Shown here: one piece after another, positions 43,427 through 53,373 of the stretch
How the letters are laid out: each line of letters begins with the position of its first letter
How positions within the stretch are numbered: the stretch's first letter is position 1
Assembly: GCF_002923755.1 (NCBI RefSeq)
Contig: NZ_PGFZ01000008.1
Span: 1-58,503, forward strand
Direction of reading: 5' to 3'
Length of the DNA: 58,503 bases
From: Methylovulum psychrotolerans
Lineage (GTDB): Bacteria; Pseudomonadota; Gammaproteobacteria; Methylococcales; Methylomonadaceae
Notes under the pieces: generated by a model
Told to the model about the DNA's origin: nothing
The model's input: the letters and a program-made list of their open reading frames with translations, nothing else
Databases searched by the model: none
Position numbers and translations under genes: made by a program

Positions 43427-43761
43427 ATGTTTGATTACCCCGTCACCTTAACCTCTGATAACGGCACAGTGCGGGTGACATTTCCAGACGTTCCCGAAGC
43501 CATTACCTTTGGCATCAATAAGGATGATGCCATGCGGTTGACGCATTAGAAGCCGCCTTGTCTTTTTATGTTGATGACCATAAAGCGTTGCCAGAACCCT
43601 CGGCATCGGCAGGTTTGCCAACCGTAAGGCCGTCAGCGTTGGCCTGTGCTAAGTTGGGCGTATACCGTGAAATGCTCGCGCAAGGCATCCGTCAAGCCGA
43701 TTTGTCAGGGCGTTTGGGTTGGCTAATTCCGCAACTTAGGAACGTGCATAAAATTAAGTAG
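43427..43761 (+). pseudogene. hicB antitoxin pseudogene (frameshifted)
   Basis: The first frame encodes MFDYPVTLTSDNGTVRVTFPDVPEAI and stops at 43547-43549. A second frame continues the HicB sequence as AVDALEAALSFYVDDHK and then a helix-turn-helix region AKLGVYREMLAQGIRQADLSGRLGW before a degraded end at 43761. A one-base frame change near 43533-43537 separates the two. Intact HicB neutralises HicA and represses the operon; here neither gene can be functional. Confidence 0.8.
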
Positions 43762-43801
43762 GCGTTCATGACACTTCAGCGTATCCGATTCTACCTTTCA
43801 G

Positions 43802-43849
43802 TCCCTGAGCGGAGCCGAAAGAGCCGCTCCCTTCGGCTCCGCTCAGGGA
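43802..43849. repeat. REP-like hairpin
   Basis: CCCTGAGCGGAGCCGAA and TTCGGCTCCGCTCAGGG form a perfect 17-base stem with a 12-base loop, in the gap between the hicB remnant and the lectin gene. Related GAGC/GCCGAAGGG pieces occur at 41171-41186 and 41350-41368. Confidence 0.75.
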
Positions 43850-44006
43850 ACAGCCCCTCGTCTCTACAATAGGCTTTATTTCGTGCACGATCCTCCTTAG
43901 CCAACTCTTTGCCTTAAACCTCACCTCAGGGCTTGACCAAGTAAAAGCCGCCGCCAAAGCCTTGAGACAACGTTTTCTTCATAGCGTTATCGTGGCAGCC
44001 CTACCA

Positions 44007-45212
44007 TTATTTATTTTTAGGGGTCGGGGCAGACAATTGGACAGGATTGGGGGCAAACGCCGCCGACCAGACATAACCGCTGCCCGCATCGCAGCTAGCG
44101 CGATTTTGCCCAACTTGATAAGGCCCGGTATAAAGTGGGCATTTGCATTGGGCAAAGCCTGTCTTATTATTGTTGGCATCCAATTCATAAGTGCAGGACG
44201 CGGTCATACACCCGGCATAAGTAGCGGGCGTAGCGCAATCGGTCTGTCCTAGGTGATAGCCGGAAATTTGGACAGTGCTGAATGTGGAAATGACCTCAGA
44301 CTTGGGTTCCATAGGGGTGCCGTCGGCGCTGGCTTGCAAATAATCGCAGACCGGGGCAGTCAACAATGCGGTGCCCGATTTTTCGTTTTCCATATTTTTG
44401 CACAGCGCACCCGTTATGCCACAAGTGCGGATGGTCTCAATGTAAGCTTCGGTATTCCGAATCGAGTTAATATCGACATAAGACGCGCCCGACTCTACCG
44501 GGCAACGGCAGTCTGCAACGCTCGGATCGGTTGGGGAGACCGTGCAAGGCAAGGATTGGACGTTAGGGTCACTACTGGGTGGGCCAGAGTAATAACAAAG
44601 CGCGTAAGATGGGGACGAACAGGCCAAGAAATTGCTTTTCGATAACACGATATTGGCGGCGGCAGGCCCGTATTTCGTTGTCCAGAATTCATTTTTAACA
44701 AACGGGGCGGGACAATCTTTATCACAGGTATATGCCGAATCCCATTCACACAGATAAGCGACAGTCTTGGTGCTGTTGTTGCCAGGGCCGCCGTAATCGT
44801 TCCAACTTCCGGCAGTTTTCCCCGGAAAATTCATCATCAGAAAATTCTCGCCGCCGCCAGCATTATTAGGTTCTCCGCTCGCCCAATTCTGATAACTCCA
44901 AGCTTCTCCGGTCAGCCATTGCCAAGTCCCTTCTTTGGCTGCGTCCGTGCCGCCTAACCATACCGCTATGCCGGATGCCATATTGGTGTTGATCCAAGTA
45001 TTTTCCGAGGCACTGGTACTCGTCGCCAAATGCCCGGATAAGCTTGCACAAGCGGTTCTTGCCGCCTCCCACGTCACCAGGGTATCAAAACGCTGGTAAC
45101 TATGGTTATTGTCAGGATTAGTTATCTTATCTGAATCGGCCTGCGCTGCGCCGATAAAGCTCAGTAATACCGCCGTTAGGCTGGCCATTGCGATCAGTTG
45201 TTTGTATGTCAT
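44007..45212 (-). CDS. Exported protein with C-type lectin-like domain
   Basis: A 401-residue protein with a signal peptide (LIAMASLTAVLLSFIGAAQA, cut before DSDK). Residues about 25-165 form a C-type lectin-like domain: RFDTLVTWEAARTACASLSGHLATSTSASENTWI, VWLGGTDAAKEGTWQWLTGE, YQNWASGEPNNAGGGENFLMM and SWNDYG...AYLCEW. The EPN and WND motifs are those that bind calcium and sugar in this fold. The C-terminal half is rich in Cys (about 16) in repeated CTxxxxDPSxADCRCP-like units and is unrecognised. It probably binds glycans at or outside the cell surface. It sits downstream of gatA, where gatB usually lies. Confidence 0.8.
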   Translation of the reverse strand: MTYKQLIAMASLTAVLLSFIGAAQADSDKITNPDNNHSYQRFDTLVTWEAARTACASLSGHLATSTSASENTWINTNMASGIAVWLGGTDAAKEGTWQWLTGEAWSYQNWASGEPNNAGGGENFLMMNFPGKTAGSWNDYGGPGNNSTKTVAYLCEWDSAYTCDKDCPAPFVKNEFWTTKYGPAAANIVLSKSNFLACSSPSYALCYYSGPPSSDPNVQSLPCTVSPTDPSVADCRCPVESGASYVDINSIRNTEAYIETIRTCGITGALCKNMENEKSGTALLTAPVCDYLQASADGTPMEPKSEVISTFSTVQISGYHLGQTDCATPATYAGCMTASCTYELDANNNKTGFAQCKCPLYTGPYQVGQNRASCDAGSGYVWSAAFAPNPVQLSAPTPKNK

Positions 45213-45724
45213 CGTCCGTTCTCTGGTGGTGTGAAAGTGCAAATGCCCTTCTTGGCTTGATGAAGCTCGGCTTCACCCTAAACCTAAAACCGCTTTTGGG
45301 GACTATACAACAACAAAACGGGTAATAAAATGAACAACTACCACTTAAAAAGTGAATAACTCACAAAAGCAAGAATAGAATAAATAGGTCTTTGATAGTT
45401 AAAATAAAAATAATTTAGGATATTTTTAGCGGCAACGCGGCTAAGACATTTTTTTGCAAATTTAACGCCGAAATGCGAAAAATGCAGTGTAATACTTAGC
45501 AGCAGCAACCAACGCCCTCAACAAGTAAAACCTGCGGCAGTCCAGTATTTCAGGTGACTGGTTTAAGAACGCATTGCCTTGGGATAACAGTAATTACCCA
45601 AAGGCATCGAAATGTTGGCGGGCGGCCCGCTGCTCGCCGCGTCGGTTAATCCCTGGCGGAACCAGGGTAGGGGAGATGAAAGGCAGGTGCTTGCCCGTGC
45701 GGGCAAGCGCCTTAAAATTGACCC
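45213..45724. other. Intergenic region between the lectin gene and gatA
   Basis: About 510 bases. The left 250 bases are AT-rich and probably carry the lectin promoter (minus strand). The right part has GC-rich palindromes (GGCGGGCGGCCCGC near 45613) and the terminator-like stem at 45689-45708. No gene is seen. Confidence 0.6.
45689..45708 (-). terminator. Stem-loop after gatA
   Basis: GCTTGCCCG and CGGGCAAGC are perfect 9-base arms placed 15 bases beyond the gatA stop in the direction of transcription. No long T tract is present. Confidence 0.5.
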
Positions 45725-47176
45725 TTAGGCGAAGCCCGGTGGCGTTAAGGTATGCCAGTCGGTCACTTGCTGGTATTGGTGGGCGATGTTCAGCAACCGC
45801 GCTTCGCTGAAATGGTTGCCGATCAGTTGCAGGCCGACGGGCAGGCCACCGCTTAGGCCCGCAGGAATGGACATGGCGGGTACGCCCGCTAGGTTAATGG
45901 CGATGGTGTAAATGTCAGCCAGATACATGGCAATCGGGTCAGCGAGCTTTTCGCCGATACCGAAAGCGGTGGTCGGCGTGACCGGACTCATGATGACATC
46001 GACCTGGGCTAAGGCTTGCTGGAAGTCTTGGCTAATCAGGCGGCGGACTTTTTGGGCTTTCAAATAATAGGCATCATAATAGCCCGCCGACAACGCGTAA
46101 GTCCCCATTAAAATCCGCCGTTTGACTTCTTTGCCGAAGCCTTCGCCGCGCGAGCGGGTGTACAAGTCGGTCAAATCTTGCGGGTTGGCGCAGCGGTGGC
46201 CAAAGCGTACGCCGTCATAGCGCGACAGGTTGGCGGAGCTTTCCGCACAGGCAATGACATAATAGGCCGGAATCGCCAGATTGAGGTTCGGCATGGAAAC
46301 TTCAATGACTTGTGCGCCTAGATTACGGTATTCGGCCACTGCCGCCATAATCACCTCGGCGACCCCGCTGTCTAAGCCTTCGCCAAAAAATTCTTTCGGC
46401 AAGCCGATTTTTAGGCCGCTTAGGGGCTGATTTAAAGCCGCCAGATAATCCGGCACCGGCAGGTCGGCGCTGGTGGAGTCTTTGCCGTCAAAGCCCGCCA
46501 TCACCTGCAACAACACCGCCGCGTCTTCGGCACTACGCGCCATTGGCCCGCCTTGGTCGAGGCTGGAGGCATAAGCGATCATGCCATAGCGGGAGACTCT
46601 GCCATAAGTCGGTTTCAGGCCCGTGATGCCGCACAATGCGGCGGGTTGGCGGATAGAGCCGCCGGTGTCCGTTCCCGTCGCTGCGACCGCCAGTCCTGCC
46701 GCGACCGCGACGGCTGAGCCGCCGGACGAGCCGCCCGGCACGGTGTCGGGGTTCCAGGGGTTGCGTACTACGCCATAAAAGCTGGTTTCGTTGGAAGAAC
46801 CCATGGCGAATTCGTCCATGTTGAGTTTACCCAACGAGACGGCCCCGGCCTGGTTGAAGTTATCCACTACGGTGGCGTTATACGGGGCGATAAAATTGTC
46901 GAGCATTTTTGAGCCGCAACTGGTCTTAACGCCTAGGGTACAAAAAATGTCTTTTTGGGCGATGGGGATGCCCGTCAACAGGGTCGCCGTGCCGTCCGCC
47001 AAACGCTGGTCGGCGACGGCGGCAGCTTCTAAAGCCTGGGCTTCGGTGACGGTGATATAGGCGTTAAGTGCCTGATGCGCTTGGATACGCTGTAAATAAT
47101 GGCGGGTCAGTTCGACGCTGGAGAACGCGCCCGACCGCAAGCTTTGGGCTAACTGGCTGATTGATTGTGTGTGCAT
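45725..47176 (-). CDS. gatA: Asp-tRNA(Asn)/Glu-tRNA(Gln) amidotransferase subunit A
   Basis: Amidase subunit that supplies ammonia from glutamine for making Asn-tRNA or Gln-tRNA. The 483-residue protein has the amidase-signature catalytic triad: Lys in [13 protein letters not shown], cis-Ser and Ser in [16 protein letters not shown] and [14 protein letters not shown]. Length is normal. gatC lies 12 bases upstream; gatB is not downstream in this window. Confidence 0.95.
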   Translation of the reverse strand: MHTQSISQLAQSLRSGAFSSVELTRHYLQRIQAHQALNAYITVTEAQALEAAAVADQRLADGTATLLTGIPIAQKDIFCTLGVKTSCGSKMLDNFIAPYNATVVDNFNQAGAVSLGKLNMDEFAMGSSNETSFYGVVRNPWNPDTVPGGSSGGSAVAVAAGLAVAATGTDTGGSIRQPAALCGITGLKPTYGRVSRYGMIAYASSLDQGGPMARSAEDAAVLLQVMAGFDGKDSTSADLPVPDYLAALNQPLSGLKIGLPKEFFGEGLDSGVAEVIMAAVAEYRNLGAQVIEVSMPNLNLAIPAYYVIACAESSANLSRYDGVRFGHRCANPQDLTDLYTRSRGEGFGKEVKRRILMGTYALSAGYYDAYYLKAQKVRRLISQDFQQALAQVDVIMSPVTPTTAFGIGEKLADPIAMYLADIYTIAINLAGVPAMSIPAGLSGGLPVGLQLIGNHFSEARLLNIAHQYQQVTDWHTLTPPGFA

Positions 47177-47188
47177 AAGGGCTTCCGT

Positions 47189-47476
47189 CTATTCGATAAC
47201 TTTTGGCACGAGGTACAGGCCGTCGGCCACTTGCGGGGCCAGTGCCTGAAAGTGCGCCCGTTGGTCGGCTTCGGTCACCGCGTCCGCCCGTAGCCGCTGC
47301 ACCTGATCTAAAGGGTGCGCCATCGGTTCAATGCCGCTGGTGTCCAGTTTGCTCATTTGGGTCATTAAATCCAGCATCCCCGATAAATCTTTTGTATAGG
47401 ATTCAATATCTTGAGAATCAATCCCCAGACGCGCCAAGTGCGCTATTTTGTTTACATCATCCGCCGTCAACGACAT
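47189..47476 (-). CDS. gatC: Asp-tRNA(Asn)/Glu-tRNA(Gln) amidotransferase subunit C
   Basis: Small subunit that stabilises GatA and the complex. The 95-residue protein contains the family sequence [50 protein letters not shown] and the [11 protein letters not shown] segment. It is divergently transcribed from mreB with about 110 bases between starts and is directly followed by gatA, forming the usual gatC-gatA unit. Confidence 0.94.
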   Translation of the reverse strand: MSLTADDVNKIAHLARLGIDSQDIESYTKDLSGMLDLMTQMSKLDTSGIEPMAHPLDQVQRLRADAVTEADQRAHFQALAPQVADGLYLVPKVIE

Positions 47477-47546
47477 TTTTTACTCCATAAAAGCTAGCAA
47501 TCTAAATATGATACTTTATATCTTGCCCAAATACCTGCTTGATTGA

Positions 47547-48635
<1,089 letters not shown>

Positions 48636-48678
48636 CCGGGCTGGGTTAGCGCAAAGTAAATGCGAAGGGCTTAAGCAG

Positions 48679-49286
48679 ATGATCACGAAAGAAGACCTAA
48701 AACAGGAAATTGAGCAAATTGATCCGGGCTTTCTGGAATTGGCCTATAACTCGATCATCAAGTTTTTCATAAAGTCACCTCTAAATAGTGGGGAAGATTA
48801 GCGGAGAGCTAAGGCTTGTTAAGGTGGGCAACTCCCTCCCCTGATGGGGAGGGTTGGGGTGGGGAGAATAAAATCAATGACTTATGCTCATGGCTAAGAG
48901 ATTTTAATCAGACTGTTTTTATTTCGTTTAATGAAAAAAGCCTTATTTAGATTCTCCCCACCCCATCCCTCTCGGCAACTGCTCCTGCGTTGCTCTACCT
49001 CCTGCATCCATGCAGTCGCCCATCAGGGGAGGGGGACGGATTCCATTGCAACTTGTTGTTTTTACTTAATTAAAATACTAATCCAATATCTAGTGGCTAA
49101 GTTGCTTATTCTAATATTAAAAACTTGATGATCGAGTATAAACTATTACAACAGCTTCCCCATCGGCAACCACCAAAGCCCGATAGAGTGGGTTGCTCGC
49201 GGTCTATCCGTTACCCCGATAGTGAAAATGCCGAAGGGGTGGCGTTTGCCGATATTGAAGATGCGGCGGTGTTCGGTAAGCAATGA
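48679..49286 (+). pseudogene. Small ORF interrupted by the 48750-49136 element
   Basis: The frame MITKEDLKQEIEQIDPGFLELAY runs from 48679 to the target duplication at 48745. After the element the same frame resumes at 49142 as KLLQQLPHRQPPKP and ends FADIEDAAVFGKQ at a TGA (49284-49286). Joining the two parts with one copy of TATAA gives a 71-codon ORF without stops. The beginning resembles short antitoxin-like or DUF2281-like proteins, but this is a weak resemblance. As it stands the ORF ends at 48801 within the element. Confidence 0.65.
48750..49136 (+). mobile_element. MITE-like element, copy A, with terminal repeats and TATAA duplication
   Basis: A 387-base element. Ends CTCGATCATCAAGTTTTT and AAAAACTTGATGATCGAG are perfect 18-base inverted repeats. 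TATAA is duplicated at 48745-48749 and 49137-49141. Inside are two inverted GC blocks carrying a G-rich run at 48846-48864. The sister copy is at 53028-53361 in opposite orientation. No transposase is encoded, so movement would need an enzyme in trans. Confidence 0.85.
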
Positions 49287-49548
49287 AGAACCGCTGCTTG
49301 GCAAAGCAAACAAGATGGGCAATGATTAACCATTCTGCGCTATACAGCCTCCGGCGTTAAACAAACGACAGGCTAATGTTGGTACACTCGGCTGGCTATC
49401 GTGCAATGGCTGAAGGCGATTGCACTCCGTTCGGGATGGACTTCCGAGTGGTGTTTAGCCATTGCCCAGGGCTTGCCTTACTTCGCCACGTTTAACTGAA
49501 AATACCCCCCATACTGCCCCCAACGTGCCGCCCTAGCATCGCAACTGG
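49287..49548. other. Intergenic region upstream of mreC
   Basis: About 260 bases between the interrupted ORF and mreC. No further gene is recognised. GCCATTGC / GCAATGGC-type arms near 49410-49480 could form a stem, and a promoter for mreCD would have to lie here or in the element. Confidence 0.5.
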
Positions 49549-50511
49549 ATGCCCCAAGGCTTGCCGAGCTACCCTAAACGGCCACCCAACCGCCTTATAT
49601 CGAGGACTACGACCATAAAACTGTTATTTGCCACCGGCCCTTCCATCAATACCCGCCTGCTAGTCGCGGTTATTGCCTCGGTCGCCTTATTGGTCACCGA
49701 GCAACGGGGCGGGCAGCGGCTGGATTTTTTACGCGCCGGCTTATCGCTGTTGATCGAGCCGCTGAAACACTTGGTCGATATGCCCAGTGCGATGGTCACG
49801 CAGACCACCGAGTCGATGAGTTCCTATACCGTGCTGAAAAAAGACAATGAGCGGCTGCGTGAAGAACAACTGATCCAGCAAACCCGCCTGCTGAAACTGG
49901 AAGCCTTAGAAAAGGAAAATATCCGCTTGCGGGCCTTGCTGGAAAATTCTTTTAAGCTGGGCGAACAAGTGCTGATTGCCGAGCTGTTGTCGATTAAAAT
50001 GGCCCCTTACGAACATATTCTGGTGGTTAATAAAGGCACGCGTTTTGGCGTACACCCCCAGCAACCCGTCCTCGATGCCAATGGCGTGGTCGGGCAAGTG
50101 TTCCGCGCCTTGCCCTTAAGCTCGGAGATTATGCTCATTACCGACCCCAACCACGCCATCCCCGTACAGGTCAACCGCAACGGTCTGTTGACCATTGCCG
50201 TCGGCAGCGGCGAGCTGAACCGCCTGTTATTGCCGTTTTTGCCCAGCAATGCCGACATCCGCCCCGGCGATTTGCTGATTACCTCCGGTTTAGGCGGTAC
50301 CTTCCCGCAAGGCTATCCAGTGGCGACCGTGGATGAGTTCACCACCCAGCCTAACAAGGCCTTCGCCAGTATCACCGCGACTCCGACCGCCAAACTCGAC
50401 CGCAACCGTGAGCTGATGATTGTCTGGAGCAAAACCATGCCCGTACCGCTTATCAATAAATCGGACGCGCCAGAACCCACCCCATCGGCCACCGAGCAGC
50501 ATCATGACTAA
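49549..50511 (+). CDS. mreC: Rod shape-determining protein MreC
   Basis: Periplasmic scaffold protein with one N-terminal membrane span that links MreB to the elongasome enzymes. The domain sequence starts KLLFATGPSINTRLLVAVIASVALLVTEQR, followed by a coiled coil (about residues 90-130) and the beta-domain LLSIKMAPYEHILVVNKGTRFGV, VLDANGVVGQVFRA. The ATG at 49549 gives 320 residues with an unusual 22-residue leader; the family start would fall at 49615, which is ATA, with GAGG at 49602-49605 at proper spacing. The stop overlaps the mreD start. Confidence 0.9.
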   Translation: MPQGLPSYPKRPPNRLISRTTTIKLLFATGPSINTRLLVAVIASVALLVTEQRGGQRLDFLRAGLSLLIEPLKHLVDMPSAMVTQTTESMSSYTVLKKDNERLREEQLIQQTRLLKLEALEKENIRLRALLENSFKLGEQVLIAELLSIKMAPYEHILVVNKGTRFGVHPQQPVLDANGVVGQVFRALPLSSEIMLITDPNHAIPVQVNRNGLLTIAVGSGELNRLLLPFLPSNADIRPGDLLITSGLGGTFPQGYPVATVDEFTTQPNKAFASITATPTAKLDRNRELMIVWSKTMPVPLINKSDAPEPTPSATEQHHD

Positions 50512-50986
50512 CACTTACGGCTTTGGCCGCATTCTCATCAGCATCGGTGTCGCCATGTGCTTGCGCATCGCTCCGCTGCCCTTCCATCTGGACATTTACA
50601 ACCCCGATTGGGTGCTGATGGTGCTGATTTATTGGTCGATCGGCTTCCCGGAGCGGGTGGGCATTTTCCACGCTTGGAGCTTCGGCCTGTTGACCGATGT
50701 GCTGACCGGGCGCTTATTAGGCCAATATGCCTTGGCGTATTCGTTGGTGATCTATATTTGCCTGAAACTGCACAAACGCCTGCGCCATTTCCCGTTGTTG
50801 CAACAGGAACTGTTCATCTTCGCCTGCCTGCTGTTGTCGCAACTATTGCTGTTTTTGATTAAAAACCTCCAGCATCCGGCACAATTGCACGGCGATTTTT
50901 GGTGGCCGGTACTCAGCGGCACCCTTTGCTGGCCTTTCGTCTACCTTACGTTGCGCTTTGTGCGCTTGTCCAAACCTGTTAACTGA
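50504..50986 (+). CDS. mreD: Rod shape-determining protein MreD
   Basis: Integral membrane component of the elongasome. The 160-residue protein has about five spans (FGRILISIGVAMCLRIAPLP, WVLMVLIYWSI and others) and the MreD feature DVLTGRLLGQYALAYSLVIYICLKLHKRLRHF. The ATG at 50504 overlaps the end of mreC by 8 bases; it is followed after 7 bases by mrdA. Operon mreC-mreD-mrdA. Confidence 0.93.
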   Translation: MTNTYGFGRILISIGVAMCLRIAPLPFHLDIYNPDWVLMVLIYWSIGFPERVGIFHAWSFGLLTDVLTGRLLGQYALAYSLVIYICLKLHKRLRHFPLLQQELFIFACLLLSQLLLFLIKNLQHPAQLHGDFWWPVLSGTLCWPFVYLTLRFVRLSKPVN

Positions 50987-50993
50987 TCCCGCC

Positions 50994-52907
50994 ATGTTAC
51001 CCATGTACTCGGCGACCGACCACACGGCGGGGAACCGTCTGTTTATCCGGCGCATTATCGCCGCCTTAGTCCTTATCACGCTGCTCAGCGCGGCGTTAGT
51101 GGTGCGGCTGGTGTATCTGCAAATTGTCGGCCATGAGCTGTACGCCTCCAAAGCCAAAGAAAACAGCGTCAAGATCACCCCGATGGTGCCGACACGCGGC
51201 ATCATTTACGACCGCAACGGCAAAATCCTCGCCGACAACACGCCGTCTTACAGTTTAGACCTTATCCCCGAACAAATCACCGATATGGCGGCGACCTTGC
51301 AGCGCCTGCAACAGCTTTTGGACATCAGCCCCGATAAGATCGAACTGTTTGAAAAACAACGCAAGCGGCAAAAACGCTTTACCAGCATCCCGCTGCTGCT
51401 GAACATGAACGATGACGAACTGGCGAAATTTGCCGTGGTCAGGCCGTATTTCCCCGGCGTAGACATCCATACCCACTTGGTGCGCCACTACCCCTACGGC
51501 GATTTGGCGGCGCACGTCGTCGGCTATGTCGGGCGGATTAACGAAGAGGAAATGAAGACGCTGCCCATGTCCGAGTATCGCGGCTCCACGCATTTGGGCA
51601 AGCTGGGCATAGAAAGCAGTTATGAAAAAGAGCTGCACGGCAAAACCGGTTATGCGGAAATCGAGACCAACGTCCAGGCCCGCTCTTTGAATACCTTAAG
51701 CGAGAATGCTCCCGAACCGGGCGCAAACCTGTACCTGACCTTGGACATTGACTTGCAAAAAACCGCCTTTGACGCACTGGCAGGCTATAACGGTGCGGTC
51801 GTGGCGATAGACATCAAAACCGGCGGGGTGCTGGTGTTTGCCAGCCGTCCGGGCTTTGACCCTAACCCGTTCGTGGTCGGCATCAGCAACGACACCTATA
51901 AAGCCCTGAGCGAATCCGATGACCAACCGCTGTATAACCGCGCTTTGCGCGGCCTGTACCCGCCCGGCTCCACCATCAAGCCTTTTGTCGCCTTGGCGGG
52001 GCTGGAAGAGGGGGCGATCAGCGCCCAGCAAAAGCTGTTTTGCCCCGGCTACTACCAAATCCCCGGCTCCACCCACAAATACCGCGACTGGCGCAAAGGC
52101 GGGCATGGCTCGGTGAATATGAGCCAAGCCATCACCCAATCTTGTGACGTGTATTTTTATCGCCTCGCCAGCATCCTCGGCATAGACCGGATGCACGGGT
52201 TTTTGGAAAAGTTCGGTTTCGGCGAGAAATCGGGTATTGATTTAAGCGGCGAAAAAGCGGGGTTGTTGCCGTCCAAACAATGGAAGCAAGACCATAGGAA
52301 CCGTGAATGGGCTTTAGGCGAGACCTTAATCACTGGCATCGGCCAAGGTTTTTTACAAGTCACGCCCTTACAGTTGGCCAGGGCGACCGCCACCCTCGCC
52401 AACCGGGGCGACATCGTCAATCCGTTTTTGGTCGATAAAATCGTCTCGGCCACCTATATAGGCCCGCCACCGCACCCGCCGCAACAGGCGCTGGCGTTAA
52501 AATCCGCCAACCTTAACAGCGTCATTGACGGTATGATTAACGTCGTCAATAGCGAACACGGCACGGCGAAAAGCATAGGCCGGAACATACCCTACCAAAT
52601 CGCGGGCAAAACCGGTACGGCGCAGGTGTTCAACATCAAGCAAAACGCCAAATACAACGAACACAGCATCGACTTTAAATTGCGCGACCACGCCTTGTTT
52701 ATTGCCTTCGCACCTGTCGGCGACCCGCAAATCGCCATCGCTGTGATCGCCGAAAACGGTGGCCACGGCGGTTCTGTCGCCGCCCCCATCGCCGCGCAGG
52801 TGATTAAGCAATATATGCGGGAAAAGCTCAAAAAACCGGAGCCGGAACCCAGCGAAGCCAAGCCTACAGAAGAAACGGCTAACCCGCCGCCGCAGCCGGA
52901 AGATTAA
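50994..52907 (+). CDS. mrdA: Penicillin-binding protein 2 (elongasome transpeptidase)
   Basis: Transpeptidase that cross-links side-wall peptidoglycan in rod-shaped cells. The 637-residue protein has an N-terminal membrane span (LFIRRIIAALVLITLLSAALVVRLVYL), the PBP dimerisation domain and a transpeptidase domain with PPGSTIKPFVAL (SxxK), SCDVYFY (SxD) and AGKTGTAQ (KTG), plus GIGQGFLQVTPLQLA. A Pro/Glu-rich tail ends the protein. The start may be ATG 50994 or 51003. rodA, usually next, is absent; a long hairpin and element copy B follow. Confidence 0.95.
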   Translation: MLPMYSATDHTAGNRLFIRRIIAALVLITLLSAALVVRLVYLQIVGHELYASKAKENSVKITPMVPTRGIIYDRNGKILADNTPSYSLDLIPEQITDMAATLQRLQQLLDISPDKIELFEKQRKRQKRFTSIPLLLNMNDDELAKFAVVRPYFPGVDIHTHLVRHYPYGDLAAHVVGYVGRINEEEMKTLPMSEYRGSTHLGKLGIESSYEKELHGKTGYAEIETNVQARSLNTLSENAPEPGANLYLTLDIDLQKTAFDALAGYNGAVVAIDIKTGGVLVFASRPGFDPNPFVVGISNDTYKALSESDDQPLYNRALRGLYPPGSTIKPFVALAGLEEGAISAQQKLFCPGYYQIPGSTHKYRDWRKGGHGSVNMSQAITQSCDVYFYRLASILGIDRMHGFLEKFGFGEKSGIDLSGEKAGLLPSKQWKQDHRNREWALGETLITGIGQGFLQVTPLQLARATATLANRGDIVNPFLVDKIVSATYIGPPPHPPQQALALKSANLNSVIDGMINVVNSEHGTAKSIGRNIPYQIAGKTGTAQVFNIKQNAKYNEHSIDFKLRDHALFIAFAPVGDPQIAIAVIAENGGHGGSVAAPIAAQVIKQYMREKLKKPEPEPSEAKPTEETANPPPQPED

Positions 52908-52908
52908 G

Positions 52909-52956
52909 GGAGCGCGGGCATCTTGCCCGCAAGGGCGGGCAAGATGCCCGCGCTCC
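52909..52956. repeat. Perfect 22-base hairpin directly after mrdA
   Basis: Two 22-base arms built on GCGGGCATCTTGCCCGC and its complement enclose the loop AAGG. The stem begins 2 bases after the mrdA stop, so the transcript will carry a very stable 3' structure. It may act as terminator or mRNA end protector, or be a dispersed REP-type repeat; there is no T tract. Confidence 0.8.
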
Positions 52957-53027
52957 AAGACAAGAAAATCGCCGCCGTCCCTTACATCTCCCTTAGAATA
53001 GGAGCCAGCCCCGCCAACCACCTTTAA

Positions 53028-53361
53028 CTCGATGTGCAAGTTTTTAATATTAGAATAATAAGCTTGGACATTGAATGAATATTTAAATTAATTAAAAACA
53101 ACAAGTTGAGAGGTTACGCGACTTCCTCCCCTGATGGGGAGGGTTGGGGTGGGGAGAATCTAAACAGGGCTTTTTTCATTAAGCGGACTAAAAACAGTCT
53201 GCTTAAAATCTCTGAGACAGAAGAGTAAGTTATTGATTTTATTCTCCCCACCCCAACCCTCCCCATCAGGGGAGGGAGCTGTCTTACCCTACGGGCTTGT
53301 GTTTTTTAACCAATGCCCCACCCTATTTAGGGCGGGTTTTATGAAAAACTTGATGATCGAG
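53028..53361 (-). mobile_element. MITE-like element, copy B, opposite to copy A, with TTTAA duplication
   Basis: A 334-base copy of the 48750-49136 element in reverse orientation. Its right end AAAAACTTGATGATCGAG matches copy A exactly; its left end CTCGATGTGCAAGTTTTT differs at three positions. TTTAA is duplicated at 53023-53027 and 53362-53366. It lacks a roughly 50-base insertion present in one GC block of copy A. G-rich runs occur at 53136-53154 (plus) and 53246-53264 (minus). Confidence 0.85.
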
Positions 53362-53373
53362 TTTAAGCCCCCT

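Noticed and set aside
48931-49128. 65-codon plus-strand ORF in element A
   Set aside because: It is wholly inside the mobile repeat and crosses its terminal repeat; the sequence reflects the GC blocks.
53233-53373. N-terminal extension of the AmpG-like permease
   Set aside because: The extension is encoded by mobile element copy B; the natural transporter N-terminus starts at 53374.
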